In this document: positions 24,303-32,802 of the stretch, piece after piece
Position numbering within the stretch: position 1 is the stretch's first letter
How the letters are laid out: each line of letters opens with the position of its first letter
Assembly (NCBI RefSeq): GCF_009749385.1
Contig: NZ_WBIN01000007.1
Span: 1-64,000, forward strand
Direction of reading: 5' to 3'
DNA from: Agromyces allii
GTDB lineage: Bacteria; Actinomycetota; Actinomycetes; Actinomycetales; Microbacteriaceae
Length of the DNA stretch: 64,000 nucleotides
Made by a program: the position numbers and the translations under genes
The notes under the pieces: generated by a model
What the model was told of the DNA's origin: nothing
Seen by the model: the letters and a program-made list of their open reading frames with translations, nothing else
Databases searched by the model: none

Positions 24303-24650
24303 TCAGCCGATTCGTTGCAGGAGCAGATCGGACGCCATCGACAGGACCACAACTGAGTACTGGATGACGAGCAGTGCCGCGACGATGAGAACAGGCGTCG
24401 CTGCCCTGGTGCGCCGGATCAAGCTCAGGGCGACCAGGGCCAGCATTGTCACGATCGCGATCGTGCTTCCAGCTACTTGCGCGAACGCCATCCGCACGAA
24501 TGCGGCGTCATCTGGTGCTGCATAGGAATTGAAGGCGAGCCCGAGCGCCAGGGGCACGACCACCACACCGACGACCGCTGTCCAGATGTAGCCGCGCCAC
24601 GGCTTGACGACGCTCCGCGGTGCATCAACGTCGGTGCGAACTGCGCTCAT
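24303..24650 (-). CDS. 115-aa membrane protein, paralogue B
   Basis: This protein has the same length and layout as the one at 14928-15275: three hydrophobic segments, the conserved loop NSYAAPDDAAFVRMAFAQVAG, and the basic turn IRRTRAATPVL. It has about 60 percent identity by ungapped hand alignment and lies in the opposite orientation. TAACAT (24657-24662 on the minus strand) is 6 nt before the ATG, a leaderless start. The family is unknown. The inverted paralogues bracket the accessory island. Confidence 0.75.
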   Translation of the reverse strand: MSAVRTDVDAPRSVVKPWRGYIWTAVVGVVVVPLALGLAFNSYAAPDDAAFVRMAFAQVAGSTIAIVTMLALVALSLIRRTRAATPVLIVAALLVIQYSVVVLSMASDLLLQRIG

Positions 24651-24936
24651 GACCGAATGTTAGCGGCCATCTTGAGGGGAATTCCGCGGCGGCGGTGTTC
24701 GAAAGAGCGTTCAGCGGCCATGACCTCGGCCTTCCGCCGGTGTTCTCTGGCGAGGGAACCTGGGACGCGACATCGGCCATCAACGTGAGGATCGTCTACG
24801 AACTTGCGGCCGCGGCAGACCGCATCAGCGGTGATCGCGCGTGCGGATCCTGCACTGGGCCAGGCACGTCCCACGTCGTCGCAAAGGTAGCGTTGAGCTT
24901 CCGAGCGGGTTGCTCTGGGATCGAGGAGGAGCGTCG

Positions 24937-25446
24937 ATGGGGTCTCGGGTCTGGAAGCTGTCGGCCGTCGGGCTGCTCATCGTGGCGATGAGTGGATGCA
25001 CCGCAGGCGACGGCCCCGGAGAGGGCTCGTCGACGACCGGGGGCGGCATCGAGATGGCCGTCTCTCAGACGTGCACTGCGGGATCCGCGGCGGAGTGCGT
25101 CTCGGTGCACGGCGAGTACGTGATGGTCGTCGAATCGGACTTCGTTCACGCCGGCGTCGAAACGGCGGAGGCCGTTTCGGATGGCAGCACCGATGCGGTC
25201 GACGTGACGTTCGACGAAGACGGAGCGAGCGTCTTCCAGACGCTGACCGCTGAGGCCGCCCGATCCGCGGGCACCGCACGCCTGGTGATCAAGGCGGGCG
25301 ATGAGGTGCTGTCTGCCGTCACGGTGGTCGAACCGATGCAGGGCGATACCGCCGTGATCGCCCTCCCGTCGGGCGTCGACCCCGATGAGGTGGCTGCGGT
25401 GATTCGCGGCTCATCGTCGGACGACGCCGGCCGCTCGGCGAACTGA
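24937..25446 (+). CDS. Lipoprotein with SecD P1-head-like domain
   Basis: This is a 169-aa protein with a signal peptide ending in a lipobox-like VAMSGC, so it is probably anchored outside the membrane. After a Gly/Ser-rich linker comes DVTFDEDGASVFQTLTAEAARSAG, RLVIKAGDEVLSAVTVVEPM and a final VDPDEVAAVIRG. This order recalls the SecDF P1-head subdomain, where a beta-strand is followed by a helix with LT and then RLVI-D-V. The resemblance is by eye only. GAGGAGG precedes the ATG at 24937. The 286 bp upstream hold no convincing gene. Confidence 0.6.
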   Translation: MGSRVWKLSAVGLLIVAMSGCTAGDGPGEGSSTTGGGIEMAVSQTCTAGSAAECVSVHGEYVMVVESDFVHAGVETAEAVSDGSTDAVDVTFDEDGASVFQTLTAEAARSAGTARLVIKAGDEVLSAVTVVEPMQGDTAVIALPSGVDPDEVAAVIRGSSSDDAGRSAN

Positions 25447-25475
25447 CGCGGACCACCGCCAGTGCCCGTCGACCC

Positions 25476-25500
25476 GCGGACGCCGGCCCGCGGCATCCGC
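25476..25500. terminator. Hairpin between convergent genes
   Basis: Arms 25476-25485 and 25491-25500 pair at 9 of 10 positions around a 5-nt loop. It sits between the ends of the lipoprotein and GntR genes, so it could serve both. Confidence 0.5.
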
Positions 25501-25531
25501 CCCACGGGCAGAGGAGACGCGCGAACCGCGC

Positions 25532-26203
25532 CTACTCGGCCTCGGGGTTGCCGGCCCACCAGCCGAGCGTGTGGTGGATGTGCCGGTGCATGAGGGCGCG
25601 TGCAGCGGCCGCGTCGCCGTCGGCGAGGTGTTGCAGCAGCTCGAGGTGCTCAGCGGCGGACTCGTCGAGCGCCTTCGTCTCGAGCATGTCGGAGAGGCCC
25701 ACGAGCCGGGTTCGCGAGCGCAGGTCGGCGACCGTGTCGACGAGCAGGCCGTTGCCGAGCAGGCGCGTGAGCGCGAGGTGGAAGGCCAGGTCGGCCTCGA
25801 GGTAGGCGCGCAGGTCGCCCGTGCTCGCGCCGACGACGATCTGCTCGGCGAGCGCCTGCAGCCCGGGCAGCTGCTCGGCCGGGAAACGACGCGCGAGCTC
25901 CTCCATCGCGGGCGGCTCGAGCAGTTGGCGCACCTCGACGATCTCGCGCAGCACCTCGGGACTCACGGTCGTGACGCGGAAGCCCTTGTTGCGCACGGGC
26001 TCGACGAACCCGCGGCTCTCGAGGTCGAGCATGGCCTCGCGCACGGGCGTGGCCGAGACGTCGAACTGGGCGGCGAGCGTCGGCACGGTCAGGAGTTCGC
26101 CCGGGGCGAGCTCGCCCGAGATGATCGCCGCCGACAGTGCCTGCTCGACCCGCGCGCGCAGGCTCAGCTGCGGTTCGACGGGGCGGATCGCCGTGACGGC
26201 CAT
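25532..26203 (-). CDS. GntR-family regulator (FCD/FadR type)
   Basis: This is a 223-aa regulator. The N-terminal winged helix is typical GntR (SAAIISGELAPGELLTVPTLAAQFDVSATPVREAMLDLESRGFV). An FCD ligand domain follows (REIVEVRQLLEPPAMEELA, DLAFHLALTRLLGNGLLVDTV, EHLELLQHLADGDAAAARALM) with the His and Asp expected for metal binding. The FCD group senses organic acids and amino-acid catabolites. It lies 82 bp downstream of the Xaa-Pro aminopeptidase on the same strand. I infer it binds the matching sites at 27786 and 13299 and senses a proline or hydroxyproline-derived compound. Confidence 0.85.
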   Translation of the reverse strand: MAVTAIRPVEPQLSLRARVEQALSAAIISGELAPGELLTVPTLAAQFDVSATPVREAMLDLESRGFVEPVRNKGFRVTTVSPEVLREIVEVRQLLEPPAMEELARRFPAEQLPGLQALAEQIVVGASTGDLRAYLEADLAFHLALTRLLGNGLLVDTVADLRSRTRLVGLSDMLETKALDESAAEHLELLQHLADGDAAAARALMHRHIHHTLGWWAGNPEAE

Positions 26204-26285
26204 CTCGATGTCCTCTCTGTCGGCGGGGTCTCGCACGCCGGGGTCGAGCGCGCCGTCGTGCCGCGCCTCGGCGTCGCCGTACCGG

Positions 26286-27758
26286 TCATTGCGCACGCAT
26301 CCACGCCTCGATGCCGGCCGCGTCGATCGGCAGCGCGGCCGACAGCACGTCCGAGCCGTCGGCCGTGACCAAAATATCGTCCTCGAGGCGAACACCGATG
26401 CCCCGCAGCTCGGGCGGCAGGGTCGTGTCGAACGCGTGGAAGTAGAGGCCGGGCTCGACGGTGAGCACCATGCCGGGGGCCATCGCGGCCTGCTGGTACG
26501 CCTCGTAGCTCGAGTGCGCGCAGTCGTGCACGTCGAGCCCGAGGTGGTGGCCGACGCCGCAGACGAGGTAGCGGCGATGGTGCTGCCCCTCGGGCGAGAG
26601 CGCCTCGTCGACCGAGACGGGCAGCAGGCCCCAGTCGGCGAGCCCGTTCGCGATGACCTCCATCGAGGCGGTGTGGAAGTCGCTCCACGGGCGGCCGGGG
26701 CCGACGGCCGCGAGTCCGGCGCGATGCGAGCGCTCGACGAGGTCGTGCACCTCGCGCTGGGCGGTGCTGAACGTGCCGGAAGCCGGGAACGTTCGCGTGA
26801 CATCCGCAGTGTAGAAGGTGCGGTTCTCGACGCCCATGTCGAGCAGGAGCAGCTCGTCGCGCTTGACCGGGCCGTCGCACCGCACCCAGTGCAGGGTCGG
26901 CGCGTGCTCGGCCGAGCCGACGATGGTCGAGTACCCGGGGCCGTTGCCGAACGTGCGCGCATAGCGGTCGAACGTGCCCTGAAGCCAGCGTTCGCCGCCC
27001 CACTCGATCGCGTTCGGGATCTCGCGGATGACGCTGCGGAACCCCTCGACCGTCGCGTCGACCGCGCGGCGCAGCTCGCCGATCTCCCAGTCGTCCTTGA
27101 TCATGCGGAGTTCGGAGAGCACCCGCCCGAGCTCCGTCGAGCGTCGGATGCCGCGGAGGGCCGCATGCCCCGAGTTCGCCGTGCCGAACAGCAGCACGTC
27201 GTCGCTCGGCCGCACGAGGTCGTCGAGACGCTCGAGCGGCTGCGCCTCGAGGTCGAGCGCCGCCGCCCAGTCGGACGCGTCGGGCGCCGATCCGACCCAG
27301 AGCTCGCCGTGGGCTGCGTCGCCGAAGAAGTCGGGGTTGCCTGGGTAGGCCGGGGCGGGCACGAACAGGGTGGCGTCGTGGCCCGACCCCGCGGGCGTCA
27401 GCACGACGACGGCGTCTTCGGCGGAGCATCCGGTCAACCAGAAGAAGTCGCTGTCGGGGCGGAAGTCGTAGTTGGTGTCGTTCGCGCGCACGGGCGCCCG
27501 GCCGGCCTCGACGACGATCGTGCGACCCGGCAGCGCCGCGCTCAGCCTGGCCCGGTGGGCCGCGGAAGCCGCGGCGACGCCCGGTTCGACGGGCGGCGTG
27601 CGGTCGGGGGCGTCCCATCCGGTGGCCATGTACTCGAGGAACGCCGGCACCTCGCGCAGGCGCGGCAGACGCGGATCGCGGGTCGCGGGCACCGGCATCG
27701 AGGAGGCCGAGGGGGTTCCGGTGGGGTGCTCGTGCGTGAGCGCGCCCGGTTCGTTCAT
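26286..27758 (-). CDS. Xaa-Pro aminopeptidase (M24B, PepP type)
   Basis: This 490-aa metallopeptidase has the aminopeptidase-P N-domain (DFRPDSDFFWLTGC) and a pita-bread domain whose metal ligands can be read: LLLDMG, TADVTR, GVGHHLGLDVHD, TVEPGLYF and RLEDDIL. It removes N-terminal residues that precede proline, and would accept collagen-like peptides rich in proline and hydroxyproline. AAGGAG precedes the ATG. The shared operator at 27786 links it to the hydroxyproline operon. GntR is encoded directly downstream. Confidence 0.9.
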   Translation of the reverse strand: MNEPGALTHEHPTGTPSASSMPVPATRDPRLPRLREVPAFLEYMATGWDAPDRTPPVEPGVAAASAAHRARLSAALPGRTIVVEAGRAPVRANDTNYDFRPDSDFFWLTGCSAEDAVVVLTPAGSGHDATLFVPAPAYPGNPDFFGDAAHGELWVGSAPDASDWAAALDLEAQPLERLDDLVRPSDDVLLFGTANSGHAALRGIRRSTELGRVLSELRMIKDDWEIGELRRAVDATVEGFRSVIREIPNAIEWGGERWLQGTFDRYARTFGNGPGYSTIVGSAEHAPTLHWVRCDGPVKRDELLLLDMGVENRTFYTADVTRTFPASGTFSTAQREVHDLVERSHRAGLAAVGPGRPWSDFHTASMEVIANGLADWGLLPVSVDEALSPEGQHHRRYLVCGVGHHLGLDVHDCAHSSYEAYQQAAMAPGMVLTVEPGLYFHAFDTTLPPELRGIGVRLEDDILVTADGSDVLSAALPIDAAGIEAWMRAQ

Positions 27759-27785
27759 CGTGGGATTCTCCTTCGACTCCTCGGT

Positions 27786-27801
27786 GTAATGGGTGACATA
27801 C
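27786..27801 (-). promoter_or_regulatory. Candidate GntR operator upstream of the Xaa-Pro aminopeptidase gene
   Basis: The plus-strand sequence GTAATGGGTGACATAC is 28 nt before the ATG at 27758 and matches the site at 13299-13314 at 13 of 16 positions (GTAATnnGTnACATAC). Proximity to the GntR gene two positions downstream makes autoregulation of the unit plausible. Confidence 0.6.
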
Positions 27802-27883
27802 TACGCTGCGGCGGCGCACGACGCTCGCGGAGTCGGGGATCAGTCGTCCAGCAGGTGGAGACCCGTCGTCGAGCCGGTGAGGA

Positions 27884-28480
27884 TCAGTCGTCGAGCAGCC
27901 GCTCGAAGAGCACGTGATCCTGCCAGCGCCCGGCGATGCGCAGGTAGCGGTGCGCGAGGCCGATGCGCCTGAACCCGTTGCGTTCGAGCACGGCCTGCGA
28001 GGCGGCGTTGTGCACGAGGGTGCCGGCCTGCACGCGGTGCAGCCCCGCCCGGCGCGCGGCGTGCAGGGCGACGCCCACCGCCGTGGTCGCGAGGCCGCGC
28101 CCGGTGAACGCGCCGTCGATCCAGTAGCCGAGGTTCGCGTTCTGGAACGCACCGCGCACGAGGTCGGAAAGGTTGATGCGCCCGATGATCACGGGCTGCT
28201 CGGTCGCGCCGGTCGCGACGGTCGTGCCGGTCGTGCCGGTCGTGCCGGTCGTGCCGTCGACGAGCACCAGCGGGATCGCCGTGCCCGCATCGACGCGATC
28301 GAGCAGCGCGAGCACCTCGCGCTCGTGCGTGGCGTCCTTGAAGAACGACTCGGCACGCTCGGGCTCCCACGGCGCGAGGTGCTCGCGGTTGCGCCGGTAG
28401 GCCGCGGCGAGCGCCGGCCCGTCGCCCGCGGCGAGCGCGCGCACGACGATTCCGTCGCCGAGTTCGACCGGTTCGAGCAT
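27884..28480 (-). CDS. GNAT-family N-acetyltransferase
   Basis: This is a 198-aa acetyltransferase of the RimJ/RimL type: VRALAAGDGPALAAAYRRNREHLAPWEP, then NLGYWIDGAFTGRGLATTAVG and VLERNGFRRIGLAHRYL. A TGTTGTTGT insert near residues 77-90 comes from a 9-nt tandem repeat at about 28214-28260. The start at 28480 has GAGGTGG upstream; longer frames are unsupported. The substrate is unknown. Confidence 0.8.
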   Translation of the reverse strand: MLEPVELGDGIVVRALAAGDGPALAAAYRRNREHLAPWEPERAESFFKDATHEREVLALLDRVDAGTAIPLVLVDGTTGTTGTTGTTVATGATEQPVIIGRINLSDLVRGAFQNANLGYWIDGAFTGRGLATTAVGVALHAARRAGLHRVQAGTLVHNAASQAVLERNGFRRIGLAHRYLRIAGRWQDHVLFERLLDD

Positions 28481-28651
28481 CGCGCGCCACCTCTCGTCGG
28501 CCACGGACACCTCGACGAGACGGGGGTGCGGATGCCGCGTGGCAGCGAACCACGCTAGCAGCAGGCCTTGCGGCCCACCGCGGCATCCGCCCGATCGAGG
28601 AGGTACCCGCAGGGCCTCCCACGCGAGCGCCCGCCGACGTAGCGTGGACGC

Positions 28652-29572
28652 ATGGGAGACGTGCGCGCAGACATCCGGGAGTTCCTGAGCTCCAGGCGCG
28701 CCCGCATCACGCCCGACCAGGCCGGGCTCCCGGCCTACGGCGGCAACCGGCGCGTACCCGGCCTCCGCCGCGAGGAGGTCGCGATGCTCGCAGGCGTCTC
28801 CGTCGACTACTACGTGCGCCTCGAGCGCGGCGACCTGGCCGGCGCATCCGAGAGCGTGCTCGACTCGCTGGCCCGCACGCTGCAGCTCGACGACGCCGAG
28901 CGCGAGTACCTGTTCGACCTCGCCCGCGCGGCCGGGCCCGCCCCGCGACGCGCGTCGAAGGCGAAGCCCTCGGTGCGTCCGGCCGTGCTCCAGGTGCTCG
29001 ACGCCTTCGGCGACGCCCCCGCGTGGGTGCGCAACGGCCGGCACGACATCCTCGCCGCGAACCGCATGGCGCGCGCGCTCTACTCCCCCGTCTTCGACGA
29101 CCCGCGGCGGCCCGTGAACACGACCCGCTTCGCCTACCTCAACCCCGCGGCCCGCGAGTTCTGGCGCGACTACGACCAGATCACGCACGACGCCGCCGCC
29201 ATGCTGCGCCTCGAAGCCGGGCGCAACCCCCACGACCCCGAGCTCATCAAGCTCGTCGGCGAGCTGTCGACGCAGAGCGAGCTCTTCCGCGAGCGCTGGG
29301 CGTCGCGCGACGTGAAGTTCCACCGCAGCGGGCGCAAGCGGCTGCACCACCCCGTGGTCGGCGACCTCGACCTCGACTACGAGTCGATGGATCTGCCGAG
29401 CGAACCCGGCCTCGTGCTGAACGTCTACACGGCGCCCGCCGGGTCGACGTCGGCCGATGCGCTGGCGCTGCTCGCCTCGTGGGCCGCCACGAACGAGGCC
29501 GTCCTGGCGGAAGCCGCACCCACGGCACCCACGGCACCCACGGCACCTCAGCCTGCCTCGCCGGCCGAGTAG
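28652..29572 (+). CDS. XRE-type regulator with MmyB-like ligand-binding domain
   Basis: This is a 306-aa regulator. The N-terminal helix-turn-helix has the characteristic block RRVPGLRREEVAMLAGVSVDYYVRLERG. The C-terminal MmyB-like domain reads APAWVRNGRHDILAANRMARALYSP, FWRDYDQI and FHRSGRKRLHHPVVGDLDLDYES. It ends in PTAPTAPTAP, encoded by a 9-nt repeat. Such regulators often control oxidoreductases, and here the convergent cupin/AKR/ADH group is next door. Leaderless: TAGCGT (28640-28645), 6 nt, ATG. Confidence 0.88.
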   Translation: MGDVRADIREFLSSRRARITPDQAGLPAYGGNRRVPGLRREEVAMLAGVSVDYYVRLERGDLAGASESVLDSLARTLQLDDAEREYLFDLARAAGPAPRRASKAKPSVRPAVLQVLDAFGDAPAWVRNGRHDILAANRMARALYSPVFDDPRRPVNTTRFAYLNPAAREFWRDYDQITHDAAAMLRLEAGRNPHDPELIKLVGELSTQSELFRERWASRDVKFHRSGRKRLHHPVVGDLDLDYESMDLPSEPGLVLNVYTAPAGSTSADALALLASWAATNEAVLAEAAPTAPTAPTAPQPASPAE

Positions 29573-29600
29573 CCGCGCACGCACGAGTAGCCGCACGCAC

Positions 29601-29648
29601 GGGAGGAGTTCGGCGCGAGCGGAGGACGTTTCCCGCGAAACGTTCCTC
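29601..29648. repeat. Dispersed intergenic element, copy 1, with hairpin
   Basis: The sequence 29601-29630 is nearly identical to 54039-54069 (one substitution and one insertion over 31 nt). Both copies lie between convergent genes. Here the end of the element forms an imperfect hairpin: GGAGGACGTTTC (29621-29632) pairs with GAAACGTTCCTCC (29637-29649), one base bulged. It may act as a bidirectional terminator. Confidence 0.6.
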
Positions 29649-29713
29649 CCCTGCCGCCCAACGCCTCCCACGAGGGCGAGCGGAGCGAGCGGATGCCGCG
29701 GGCGGCCCGGAAC

Positions 29714-30118
29714 CTACGGCGCCGGGTACTCCTCGGCCGTGAGCTGCTCGCCCCACTCGGTCTCGGGCTCGCCGCCGCCGGGCGCCTCCCACAGCGCGAG
29801 GTGGCACATGAAGTTCTCGGCAGTGGCACCGTGCCAGTGCCATTCGCCGGCGGGCGTGTACACGGTGTCGCCGGGGTGCAGCTCGATGAGCTCCTCACCT
29901 CGGCTCTGCACGTAGCCCAGCCCCTCGGTCACGTGCAGGGTCTGGCCGACGGCGTGCCGGTGCCAGGCGGTGTGCGCTCCGGGCGTGAATCGAACGAGGT
30001 TCAGCCGGGTGCGCGAGGGCTCCTCGCCCGCGTAGTAGGCGTTGAAGTAGACGTCGCCGGTGAACCAGGCCTCGGGGCCCTTCACGGTCGGCGTCTTGGG
30101 TTGCATGCGAGTGCTCAT
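29714..30118 (-). CDS. Cupin-domain protein
   Basis: This is a 134-aa single cupin: RFTPGAHTAWHRHAVGQTLHVTEGLG and HPGDTVYTPAGEWHWHGA carry the His and Glu metal ligands. Small cupins of this type bind a metal and act as dioxygenase-like or isomerase-like enzymes of uncertain substrate. It lies 52 bp downstream of the aldo/keto reductase on the same strand and probably shares its transcript. Confidence 0.85.
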   Translation of the reverse strand: MSTRMQPKTPTVKGPEAWFTGDVYFNAYYAGEEPSRTRLNLVRFTPGAHTAWHRHAVGQTLHVTEGLGYVQSRGEELIELHPGDTVYTPAGEWHWHGATAENFMCHLALWEAPGGGEPETEWGEQLTAEEYPAP

Positions 30119-30170
30119 GGTGTTCTCCCTGGTGGTTCGGTGTTCGAGGGCGGATGCCGGTGGCCGGCCC

Positions 30171-31247
<1,077 letters not shown>

Positions 31248-32294
31248 TCAGAACGCGACCATGACCTTCAGCGCCTCGCGGGCGTCCATGGCTGCGTAGG
31301 CGGCGGGCACGTCGTCGATCGAGACGGTCCGGTCGAACACGCGGCCGGGGTCGAGGTCGCCGCGCAGCACCTGCCCGATCGCGTCCTCGAGGTAGGCGCG
31401 CACGGGCGCCGGTCCGCCGGTGAGGGTGGCATTCTTGCCGAAGAGCGAGCCGAAGCCGATGGGCGCCGACTCGTACTGCGGCACGCCGACGCGCGAGATG
31501 ACACCGCCCGGGCGCACGATGCCGTAGGCCTGCTCGTAGGCGGGCATGTGGCCGACGGCCTCGAGCACGACATGACTGCCTTCACCGCCCGTGAGTTCGA
31601 AGACCTTCGCGATGCCCTCCGCGCCGCGCTCGGTGACGACGTCGGTCGCGCCCCACTCGACGCCGAGGTCGGTGCGCGCGGTGTGGCGACCCATGAGGAT
31701 GATGCGCTCGGCACCGAGCCGCTTCGACGCGAGCACGGCCGAGAGGCCGACCGCACCGTCGCCGATGACCGTGACCGTCTTGCCGGGTTCCACCCTGCCC
31801 ATGTGCGCGGCGTGGAAGCCCGTGAGGTAGACGTCGGAGAGCGCGAGCAGCGATGCGAGGAGCGACTCGTCGGCGGTCGTCGGGTCGACGCCGGGCACGA
31901 CGACGAGGCTGCCGTCGGCCTGCGGGATGCGCGCGAGCTCGGCCTGCAGGCCGCCGTTCGCGCCGCCGTACCATCCGCCGTGCACGCAGGAGGTCTGGAA
32001 GCCCTCGCGGCAGAACACGCAGGTGTTGTCCTGGAAGGCGAACGGCGCGATGACGAAGTCGCCGGCCTTGACGGTCGTGACGGCGGAGCCGACCTGTTCG
32101 ACGACCGCGATGAGCTCGTGGCCCATCGCCGTGCCGTGCTCGCCGTGCGGCATCGAGTGGTACGGGTGCAGGTCGCTGCCGCAGACGCAGGACCGCACGG
32201 CACGCACGATCGCGTCGGTGTCGTGGCGGATGATCGGGTCTGGAACGGTCTCGACGCGAACGTCGCCGGCGCCGAACATGAGGGTGGCTTTCAT
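31248..32294 (-). CDS. Zinc-dependent alcohol dehydrogenase (MDR family)
   Basis: This is a 348-aa medium-chain dehydrogenase. Catalytic zinc ligands are in SCVCGSDLHPYH and GTAMGHELIAVVE; the structural-zinc loop shows three cysteines (TCVFCREGFQTSC), fewer than the usual four. The NAD(P)-binding motif is VTVIGDGAVGLSAV. It would oxidise alcohols or reduce aldehydes. An ATG at 32303 adds three residues (MEH) and is a possible alternative start. It is the first gene of the ADH-AKR-cupin group facing the XRE regulator. Confidence 0.88.
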   Translation of the reverse strand: MKATLMFGAGDVRVETVPDPIIRHDTDAIVRAVRSCVCGSDLHPYHSMPHGEHGTAMGHELIAVVEQVGSAVTTVKAGDFVIAPFAFQDNTCVFCREGFQTSCVHGGWYGGANGGLQAELARIPQADGSLVVVPGVDPTTADESLLASLLALSDVYLTGFHAAHMGRVEPGKTVTVIGDGAVGLSAVLASKRLGAERIILMGRHTARTDLGVEWGATDVVTERGAEGIAKVFELTGGEGSHVVLEAVGHMPAYEQAYGIVRPGGVISRVGVPQYESAPIGFGSLFGKNATLTGGPAPVRAYLEDAIGQVLRGDLDPGRVFDRTVSIDDVPAAYAAMDAREALKVMVAF

Positions 32295-32417
32295 GTGTTC
32301 CATCACACGCTCGTCGGCGTGCGCACGGGAGTCCCTGCCGAGACCGGTACTCCCAGACCCTGCCTCAGGCCGCCCGGTCGGAGGATCATGGGCGACGGAT
32401 GCCGCGAAAGGACCATC

Positions 32418-32783
32418 ATGAGCACCTGGACCCCCGAAGAACTCACCGCCCTCGACCGCGCCGGCGAGATCCGCGTCGCGGGCCGCCGCGACGACGGATC
32501 GCTGCGAACGCCCGTCATCATCTGGCACGCCGTCGTCGACGGATCCCTCTACGCGCGCTCGGTGCGCGGACCGGAGGGCGGCTGGTACCGCGGCGTGACG
32601 CGCAACTCCGAGGGCACCGTCAGCTGGGGCGGGCAGACCCGCGACGTCACCTACACGCGCGACGACTCGCACGACGCCGCGCTCGACGACGCCTACTTCG
32701 CGAAGTACGGCCGCGGCTCGGCGACGCAGTCGCTCATGAAGCCCGAGGTCAAGGCGACGACGCTGCGCATCGACCCGAAGTAG
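32418..32783 (+). CDS. DUF2255-family protein
   Basis: This is a 121-aa protein. WTPEELTALDRAGEIRVAGRRDDGSLRTPVIIW, YARSVRGPEGGWYRGV and AALDDAYFAKYGRG match the DUF2255 family, which has a flavin-reductase or PNPOx-like feel but no known function. GAAAGGA precedes the ATG. It is divergent from the alcohol dehydrogenase gene with about 120 bp between them and convergent with the DUF2252 gene. Confidence 0.8.
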   Translation: MSTWTPEELTALDRAGEIRVAGRRDDGSLRTPVIIWHAVVDGSLYARSVRGPEGGWYRGVTRNSEGTVSWGGQTRDVTYTRDDSHDAALDDAYFAKYGRGSATQSLMKPEVKATTLRIDPK

Positions 32784-32802
32784 CGCGCGCCTCGCGCCCG
32801 GA

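Noticed and set aside
24695-24991. Plus-strand 98-codon frame starting at GTG
   Set aside because: It overlaps the well-supported lipoprotein start at 24937 in another frame and shows no family pattern.
27839-27900. Two near-identical words GGATCAGTCGTCCAGCAG and GGATCAGTCGTCGAGCAG
   Set aside because: This is a short local duplication at the 3' end of the GNAT gene; it is too short and has no clear role.
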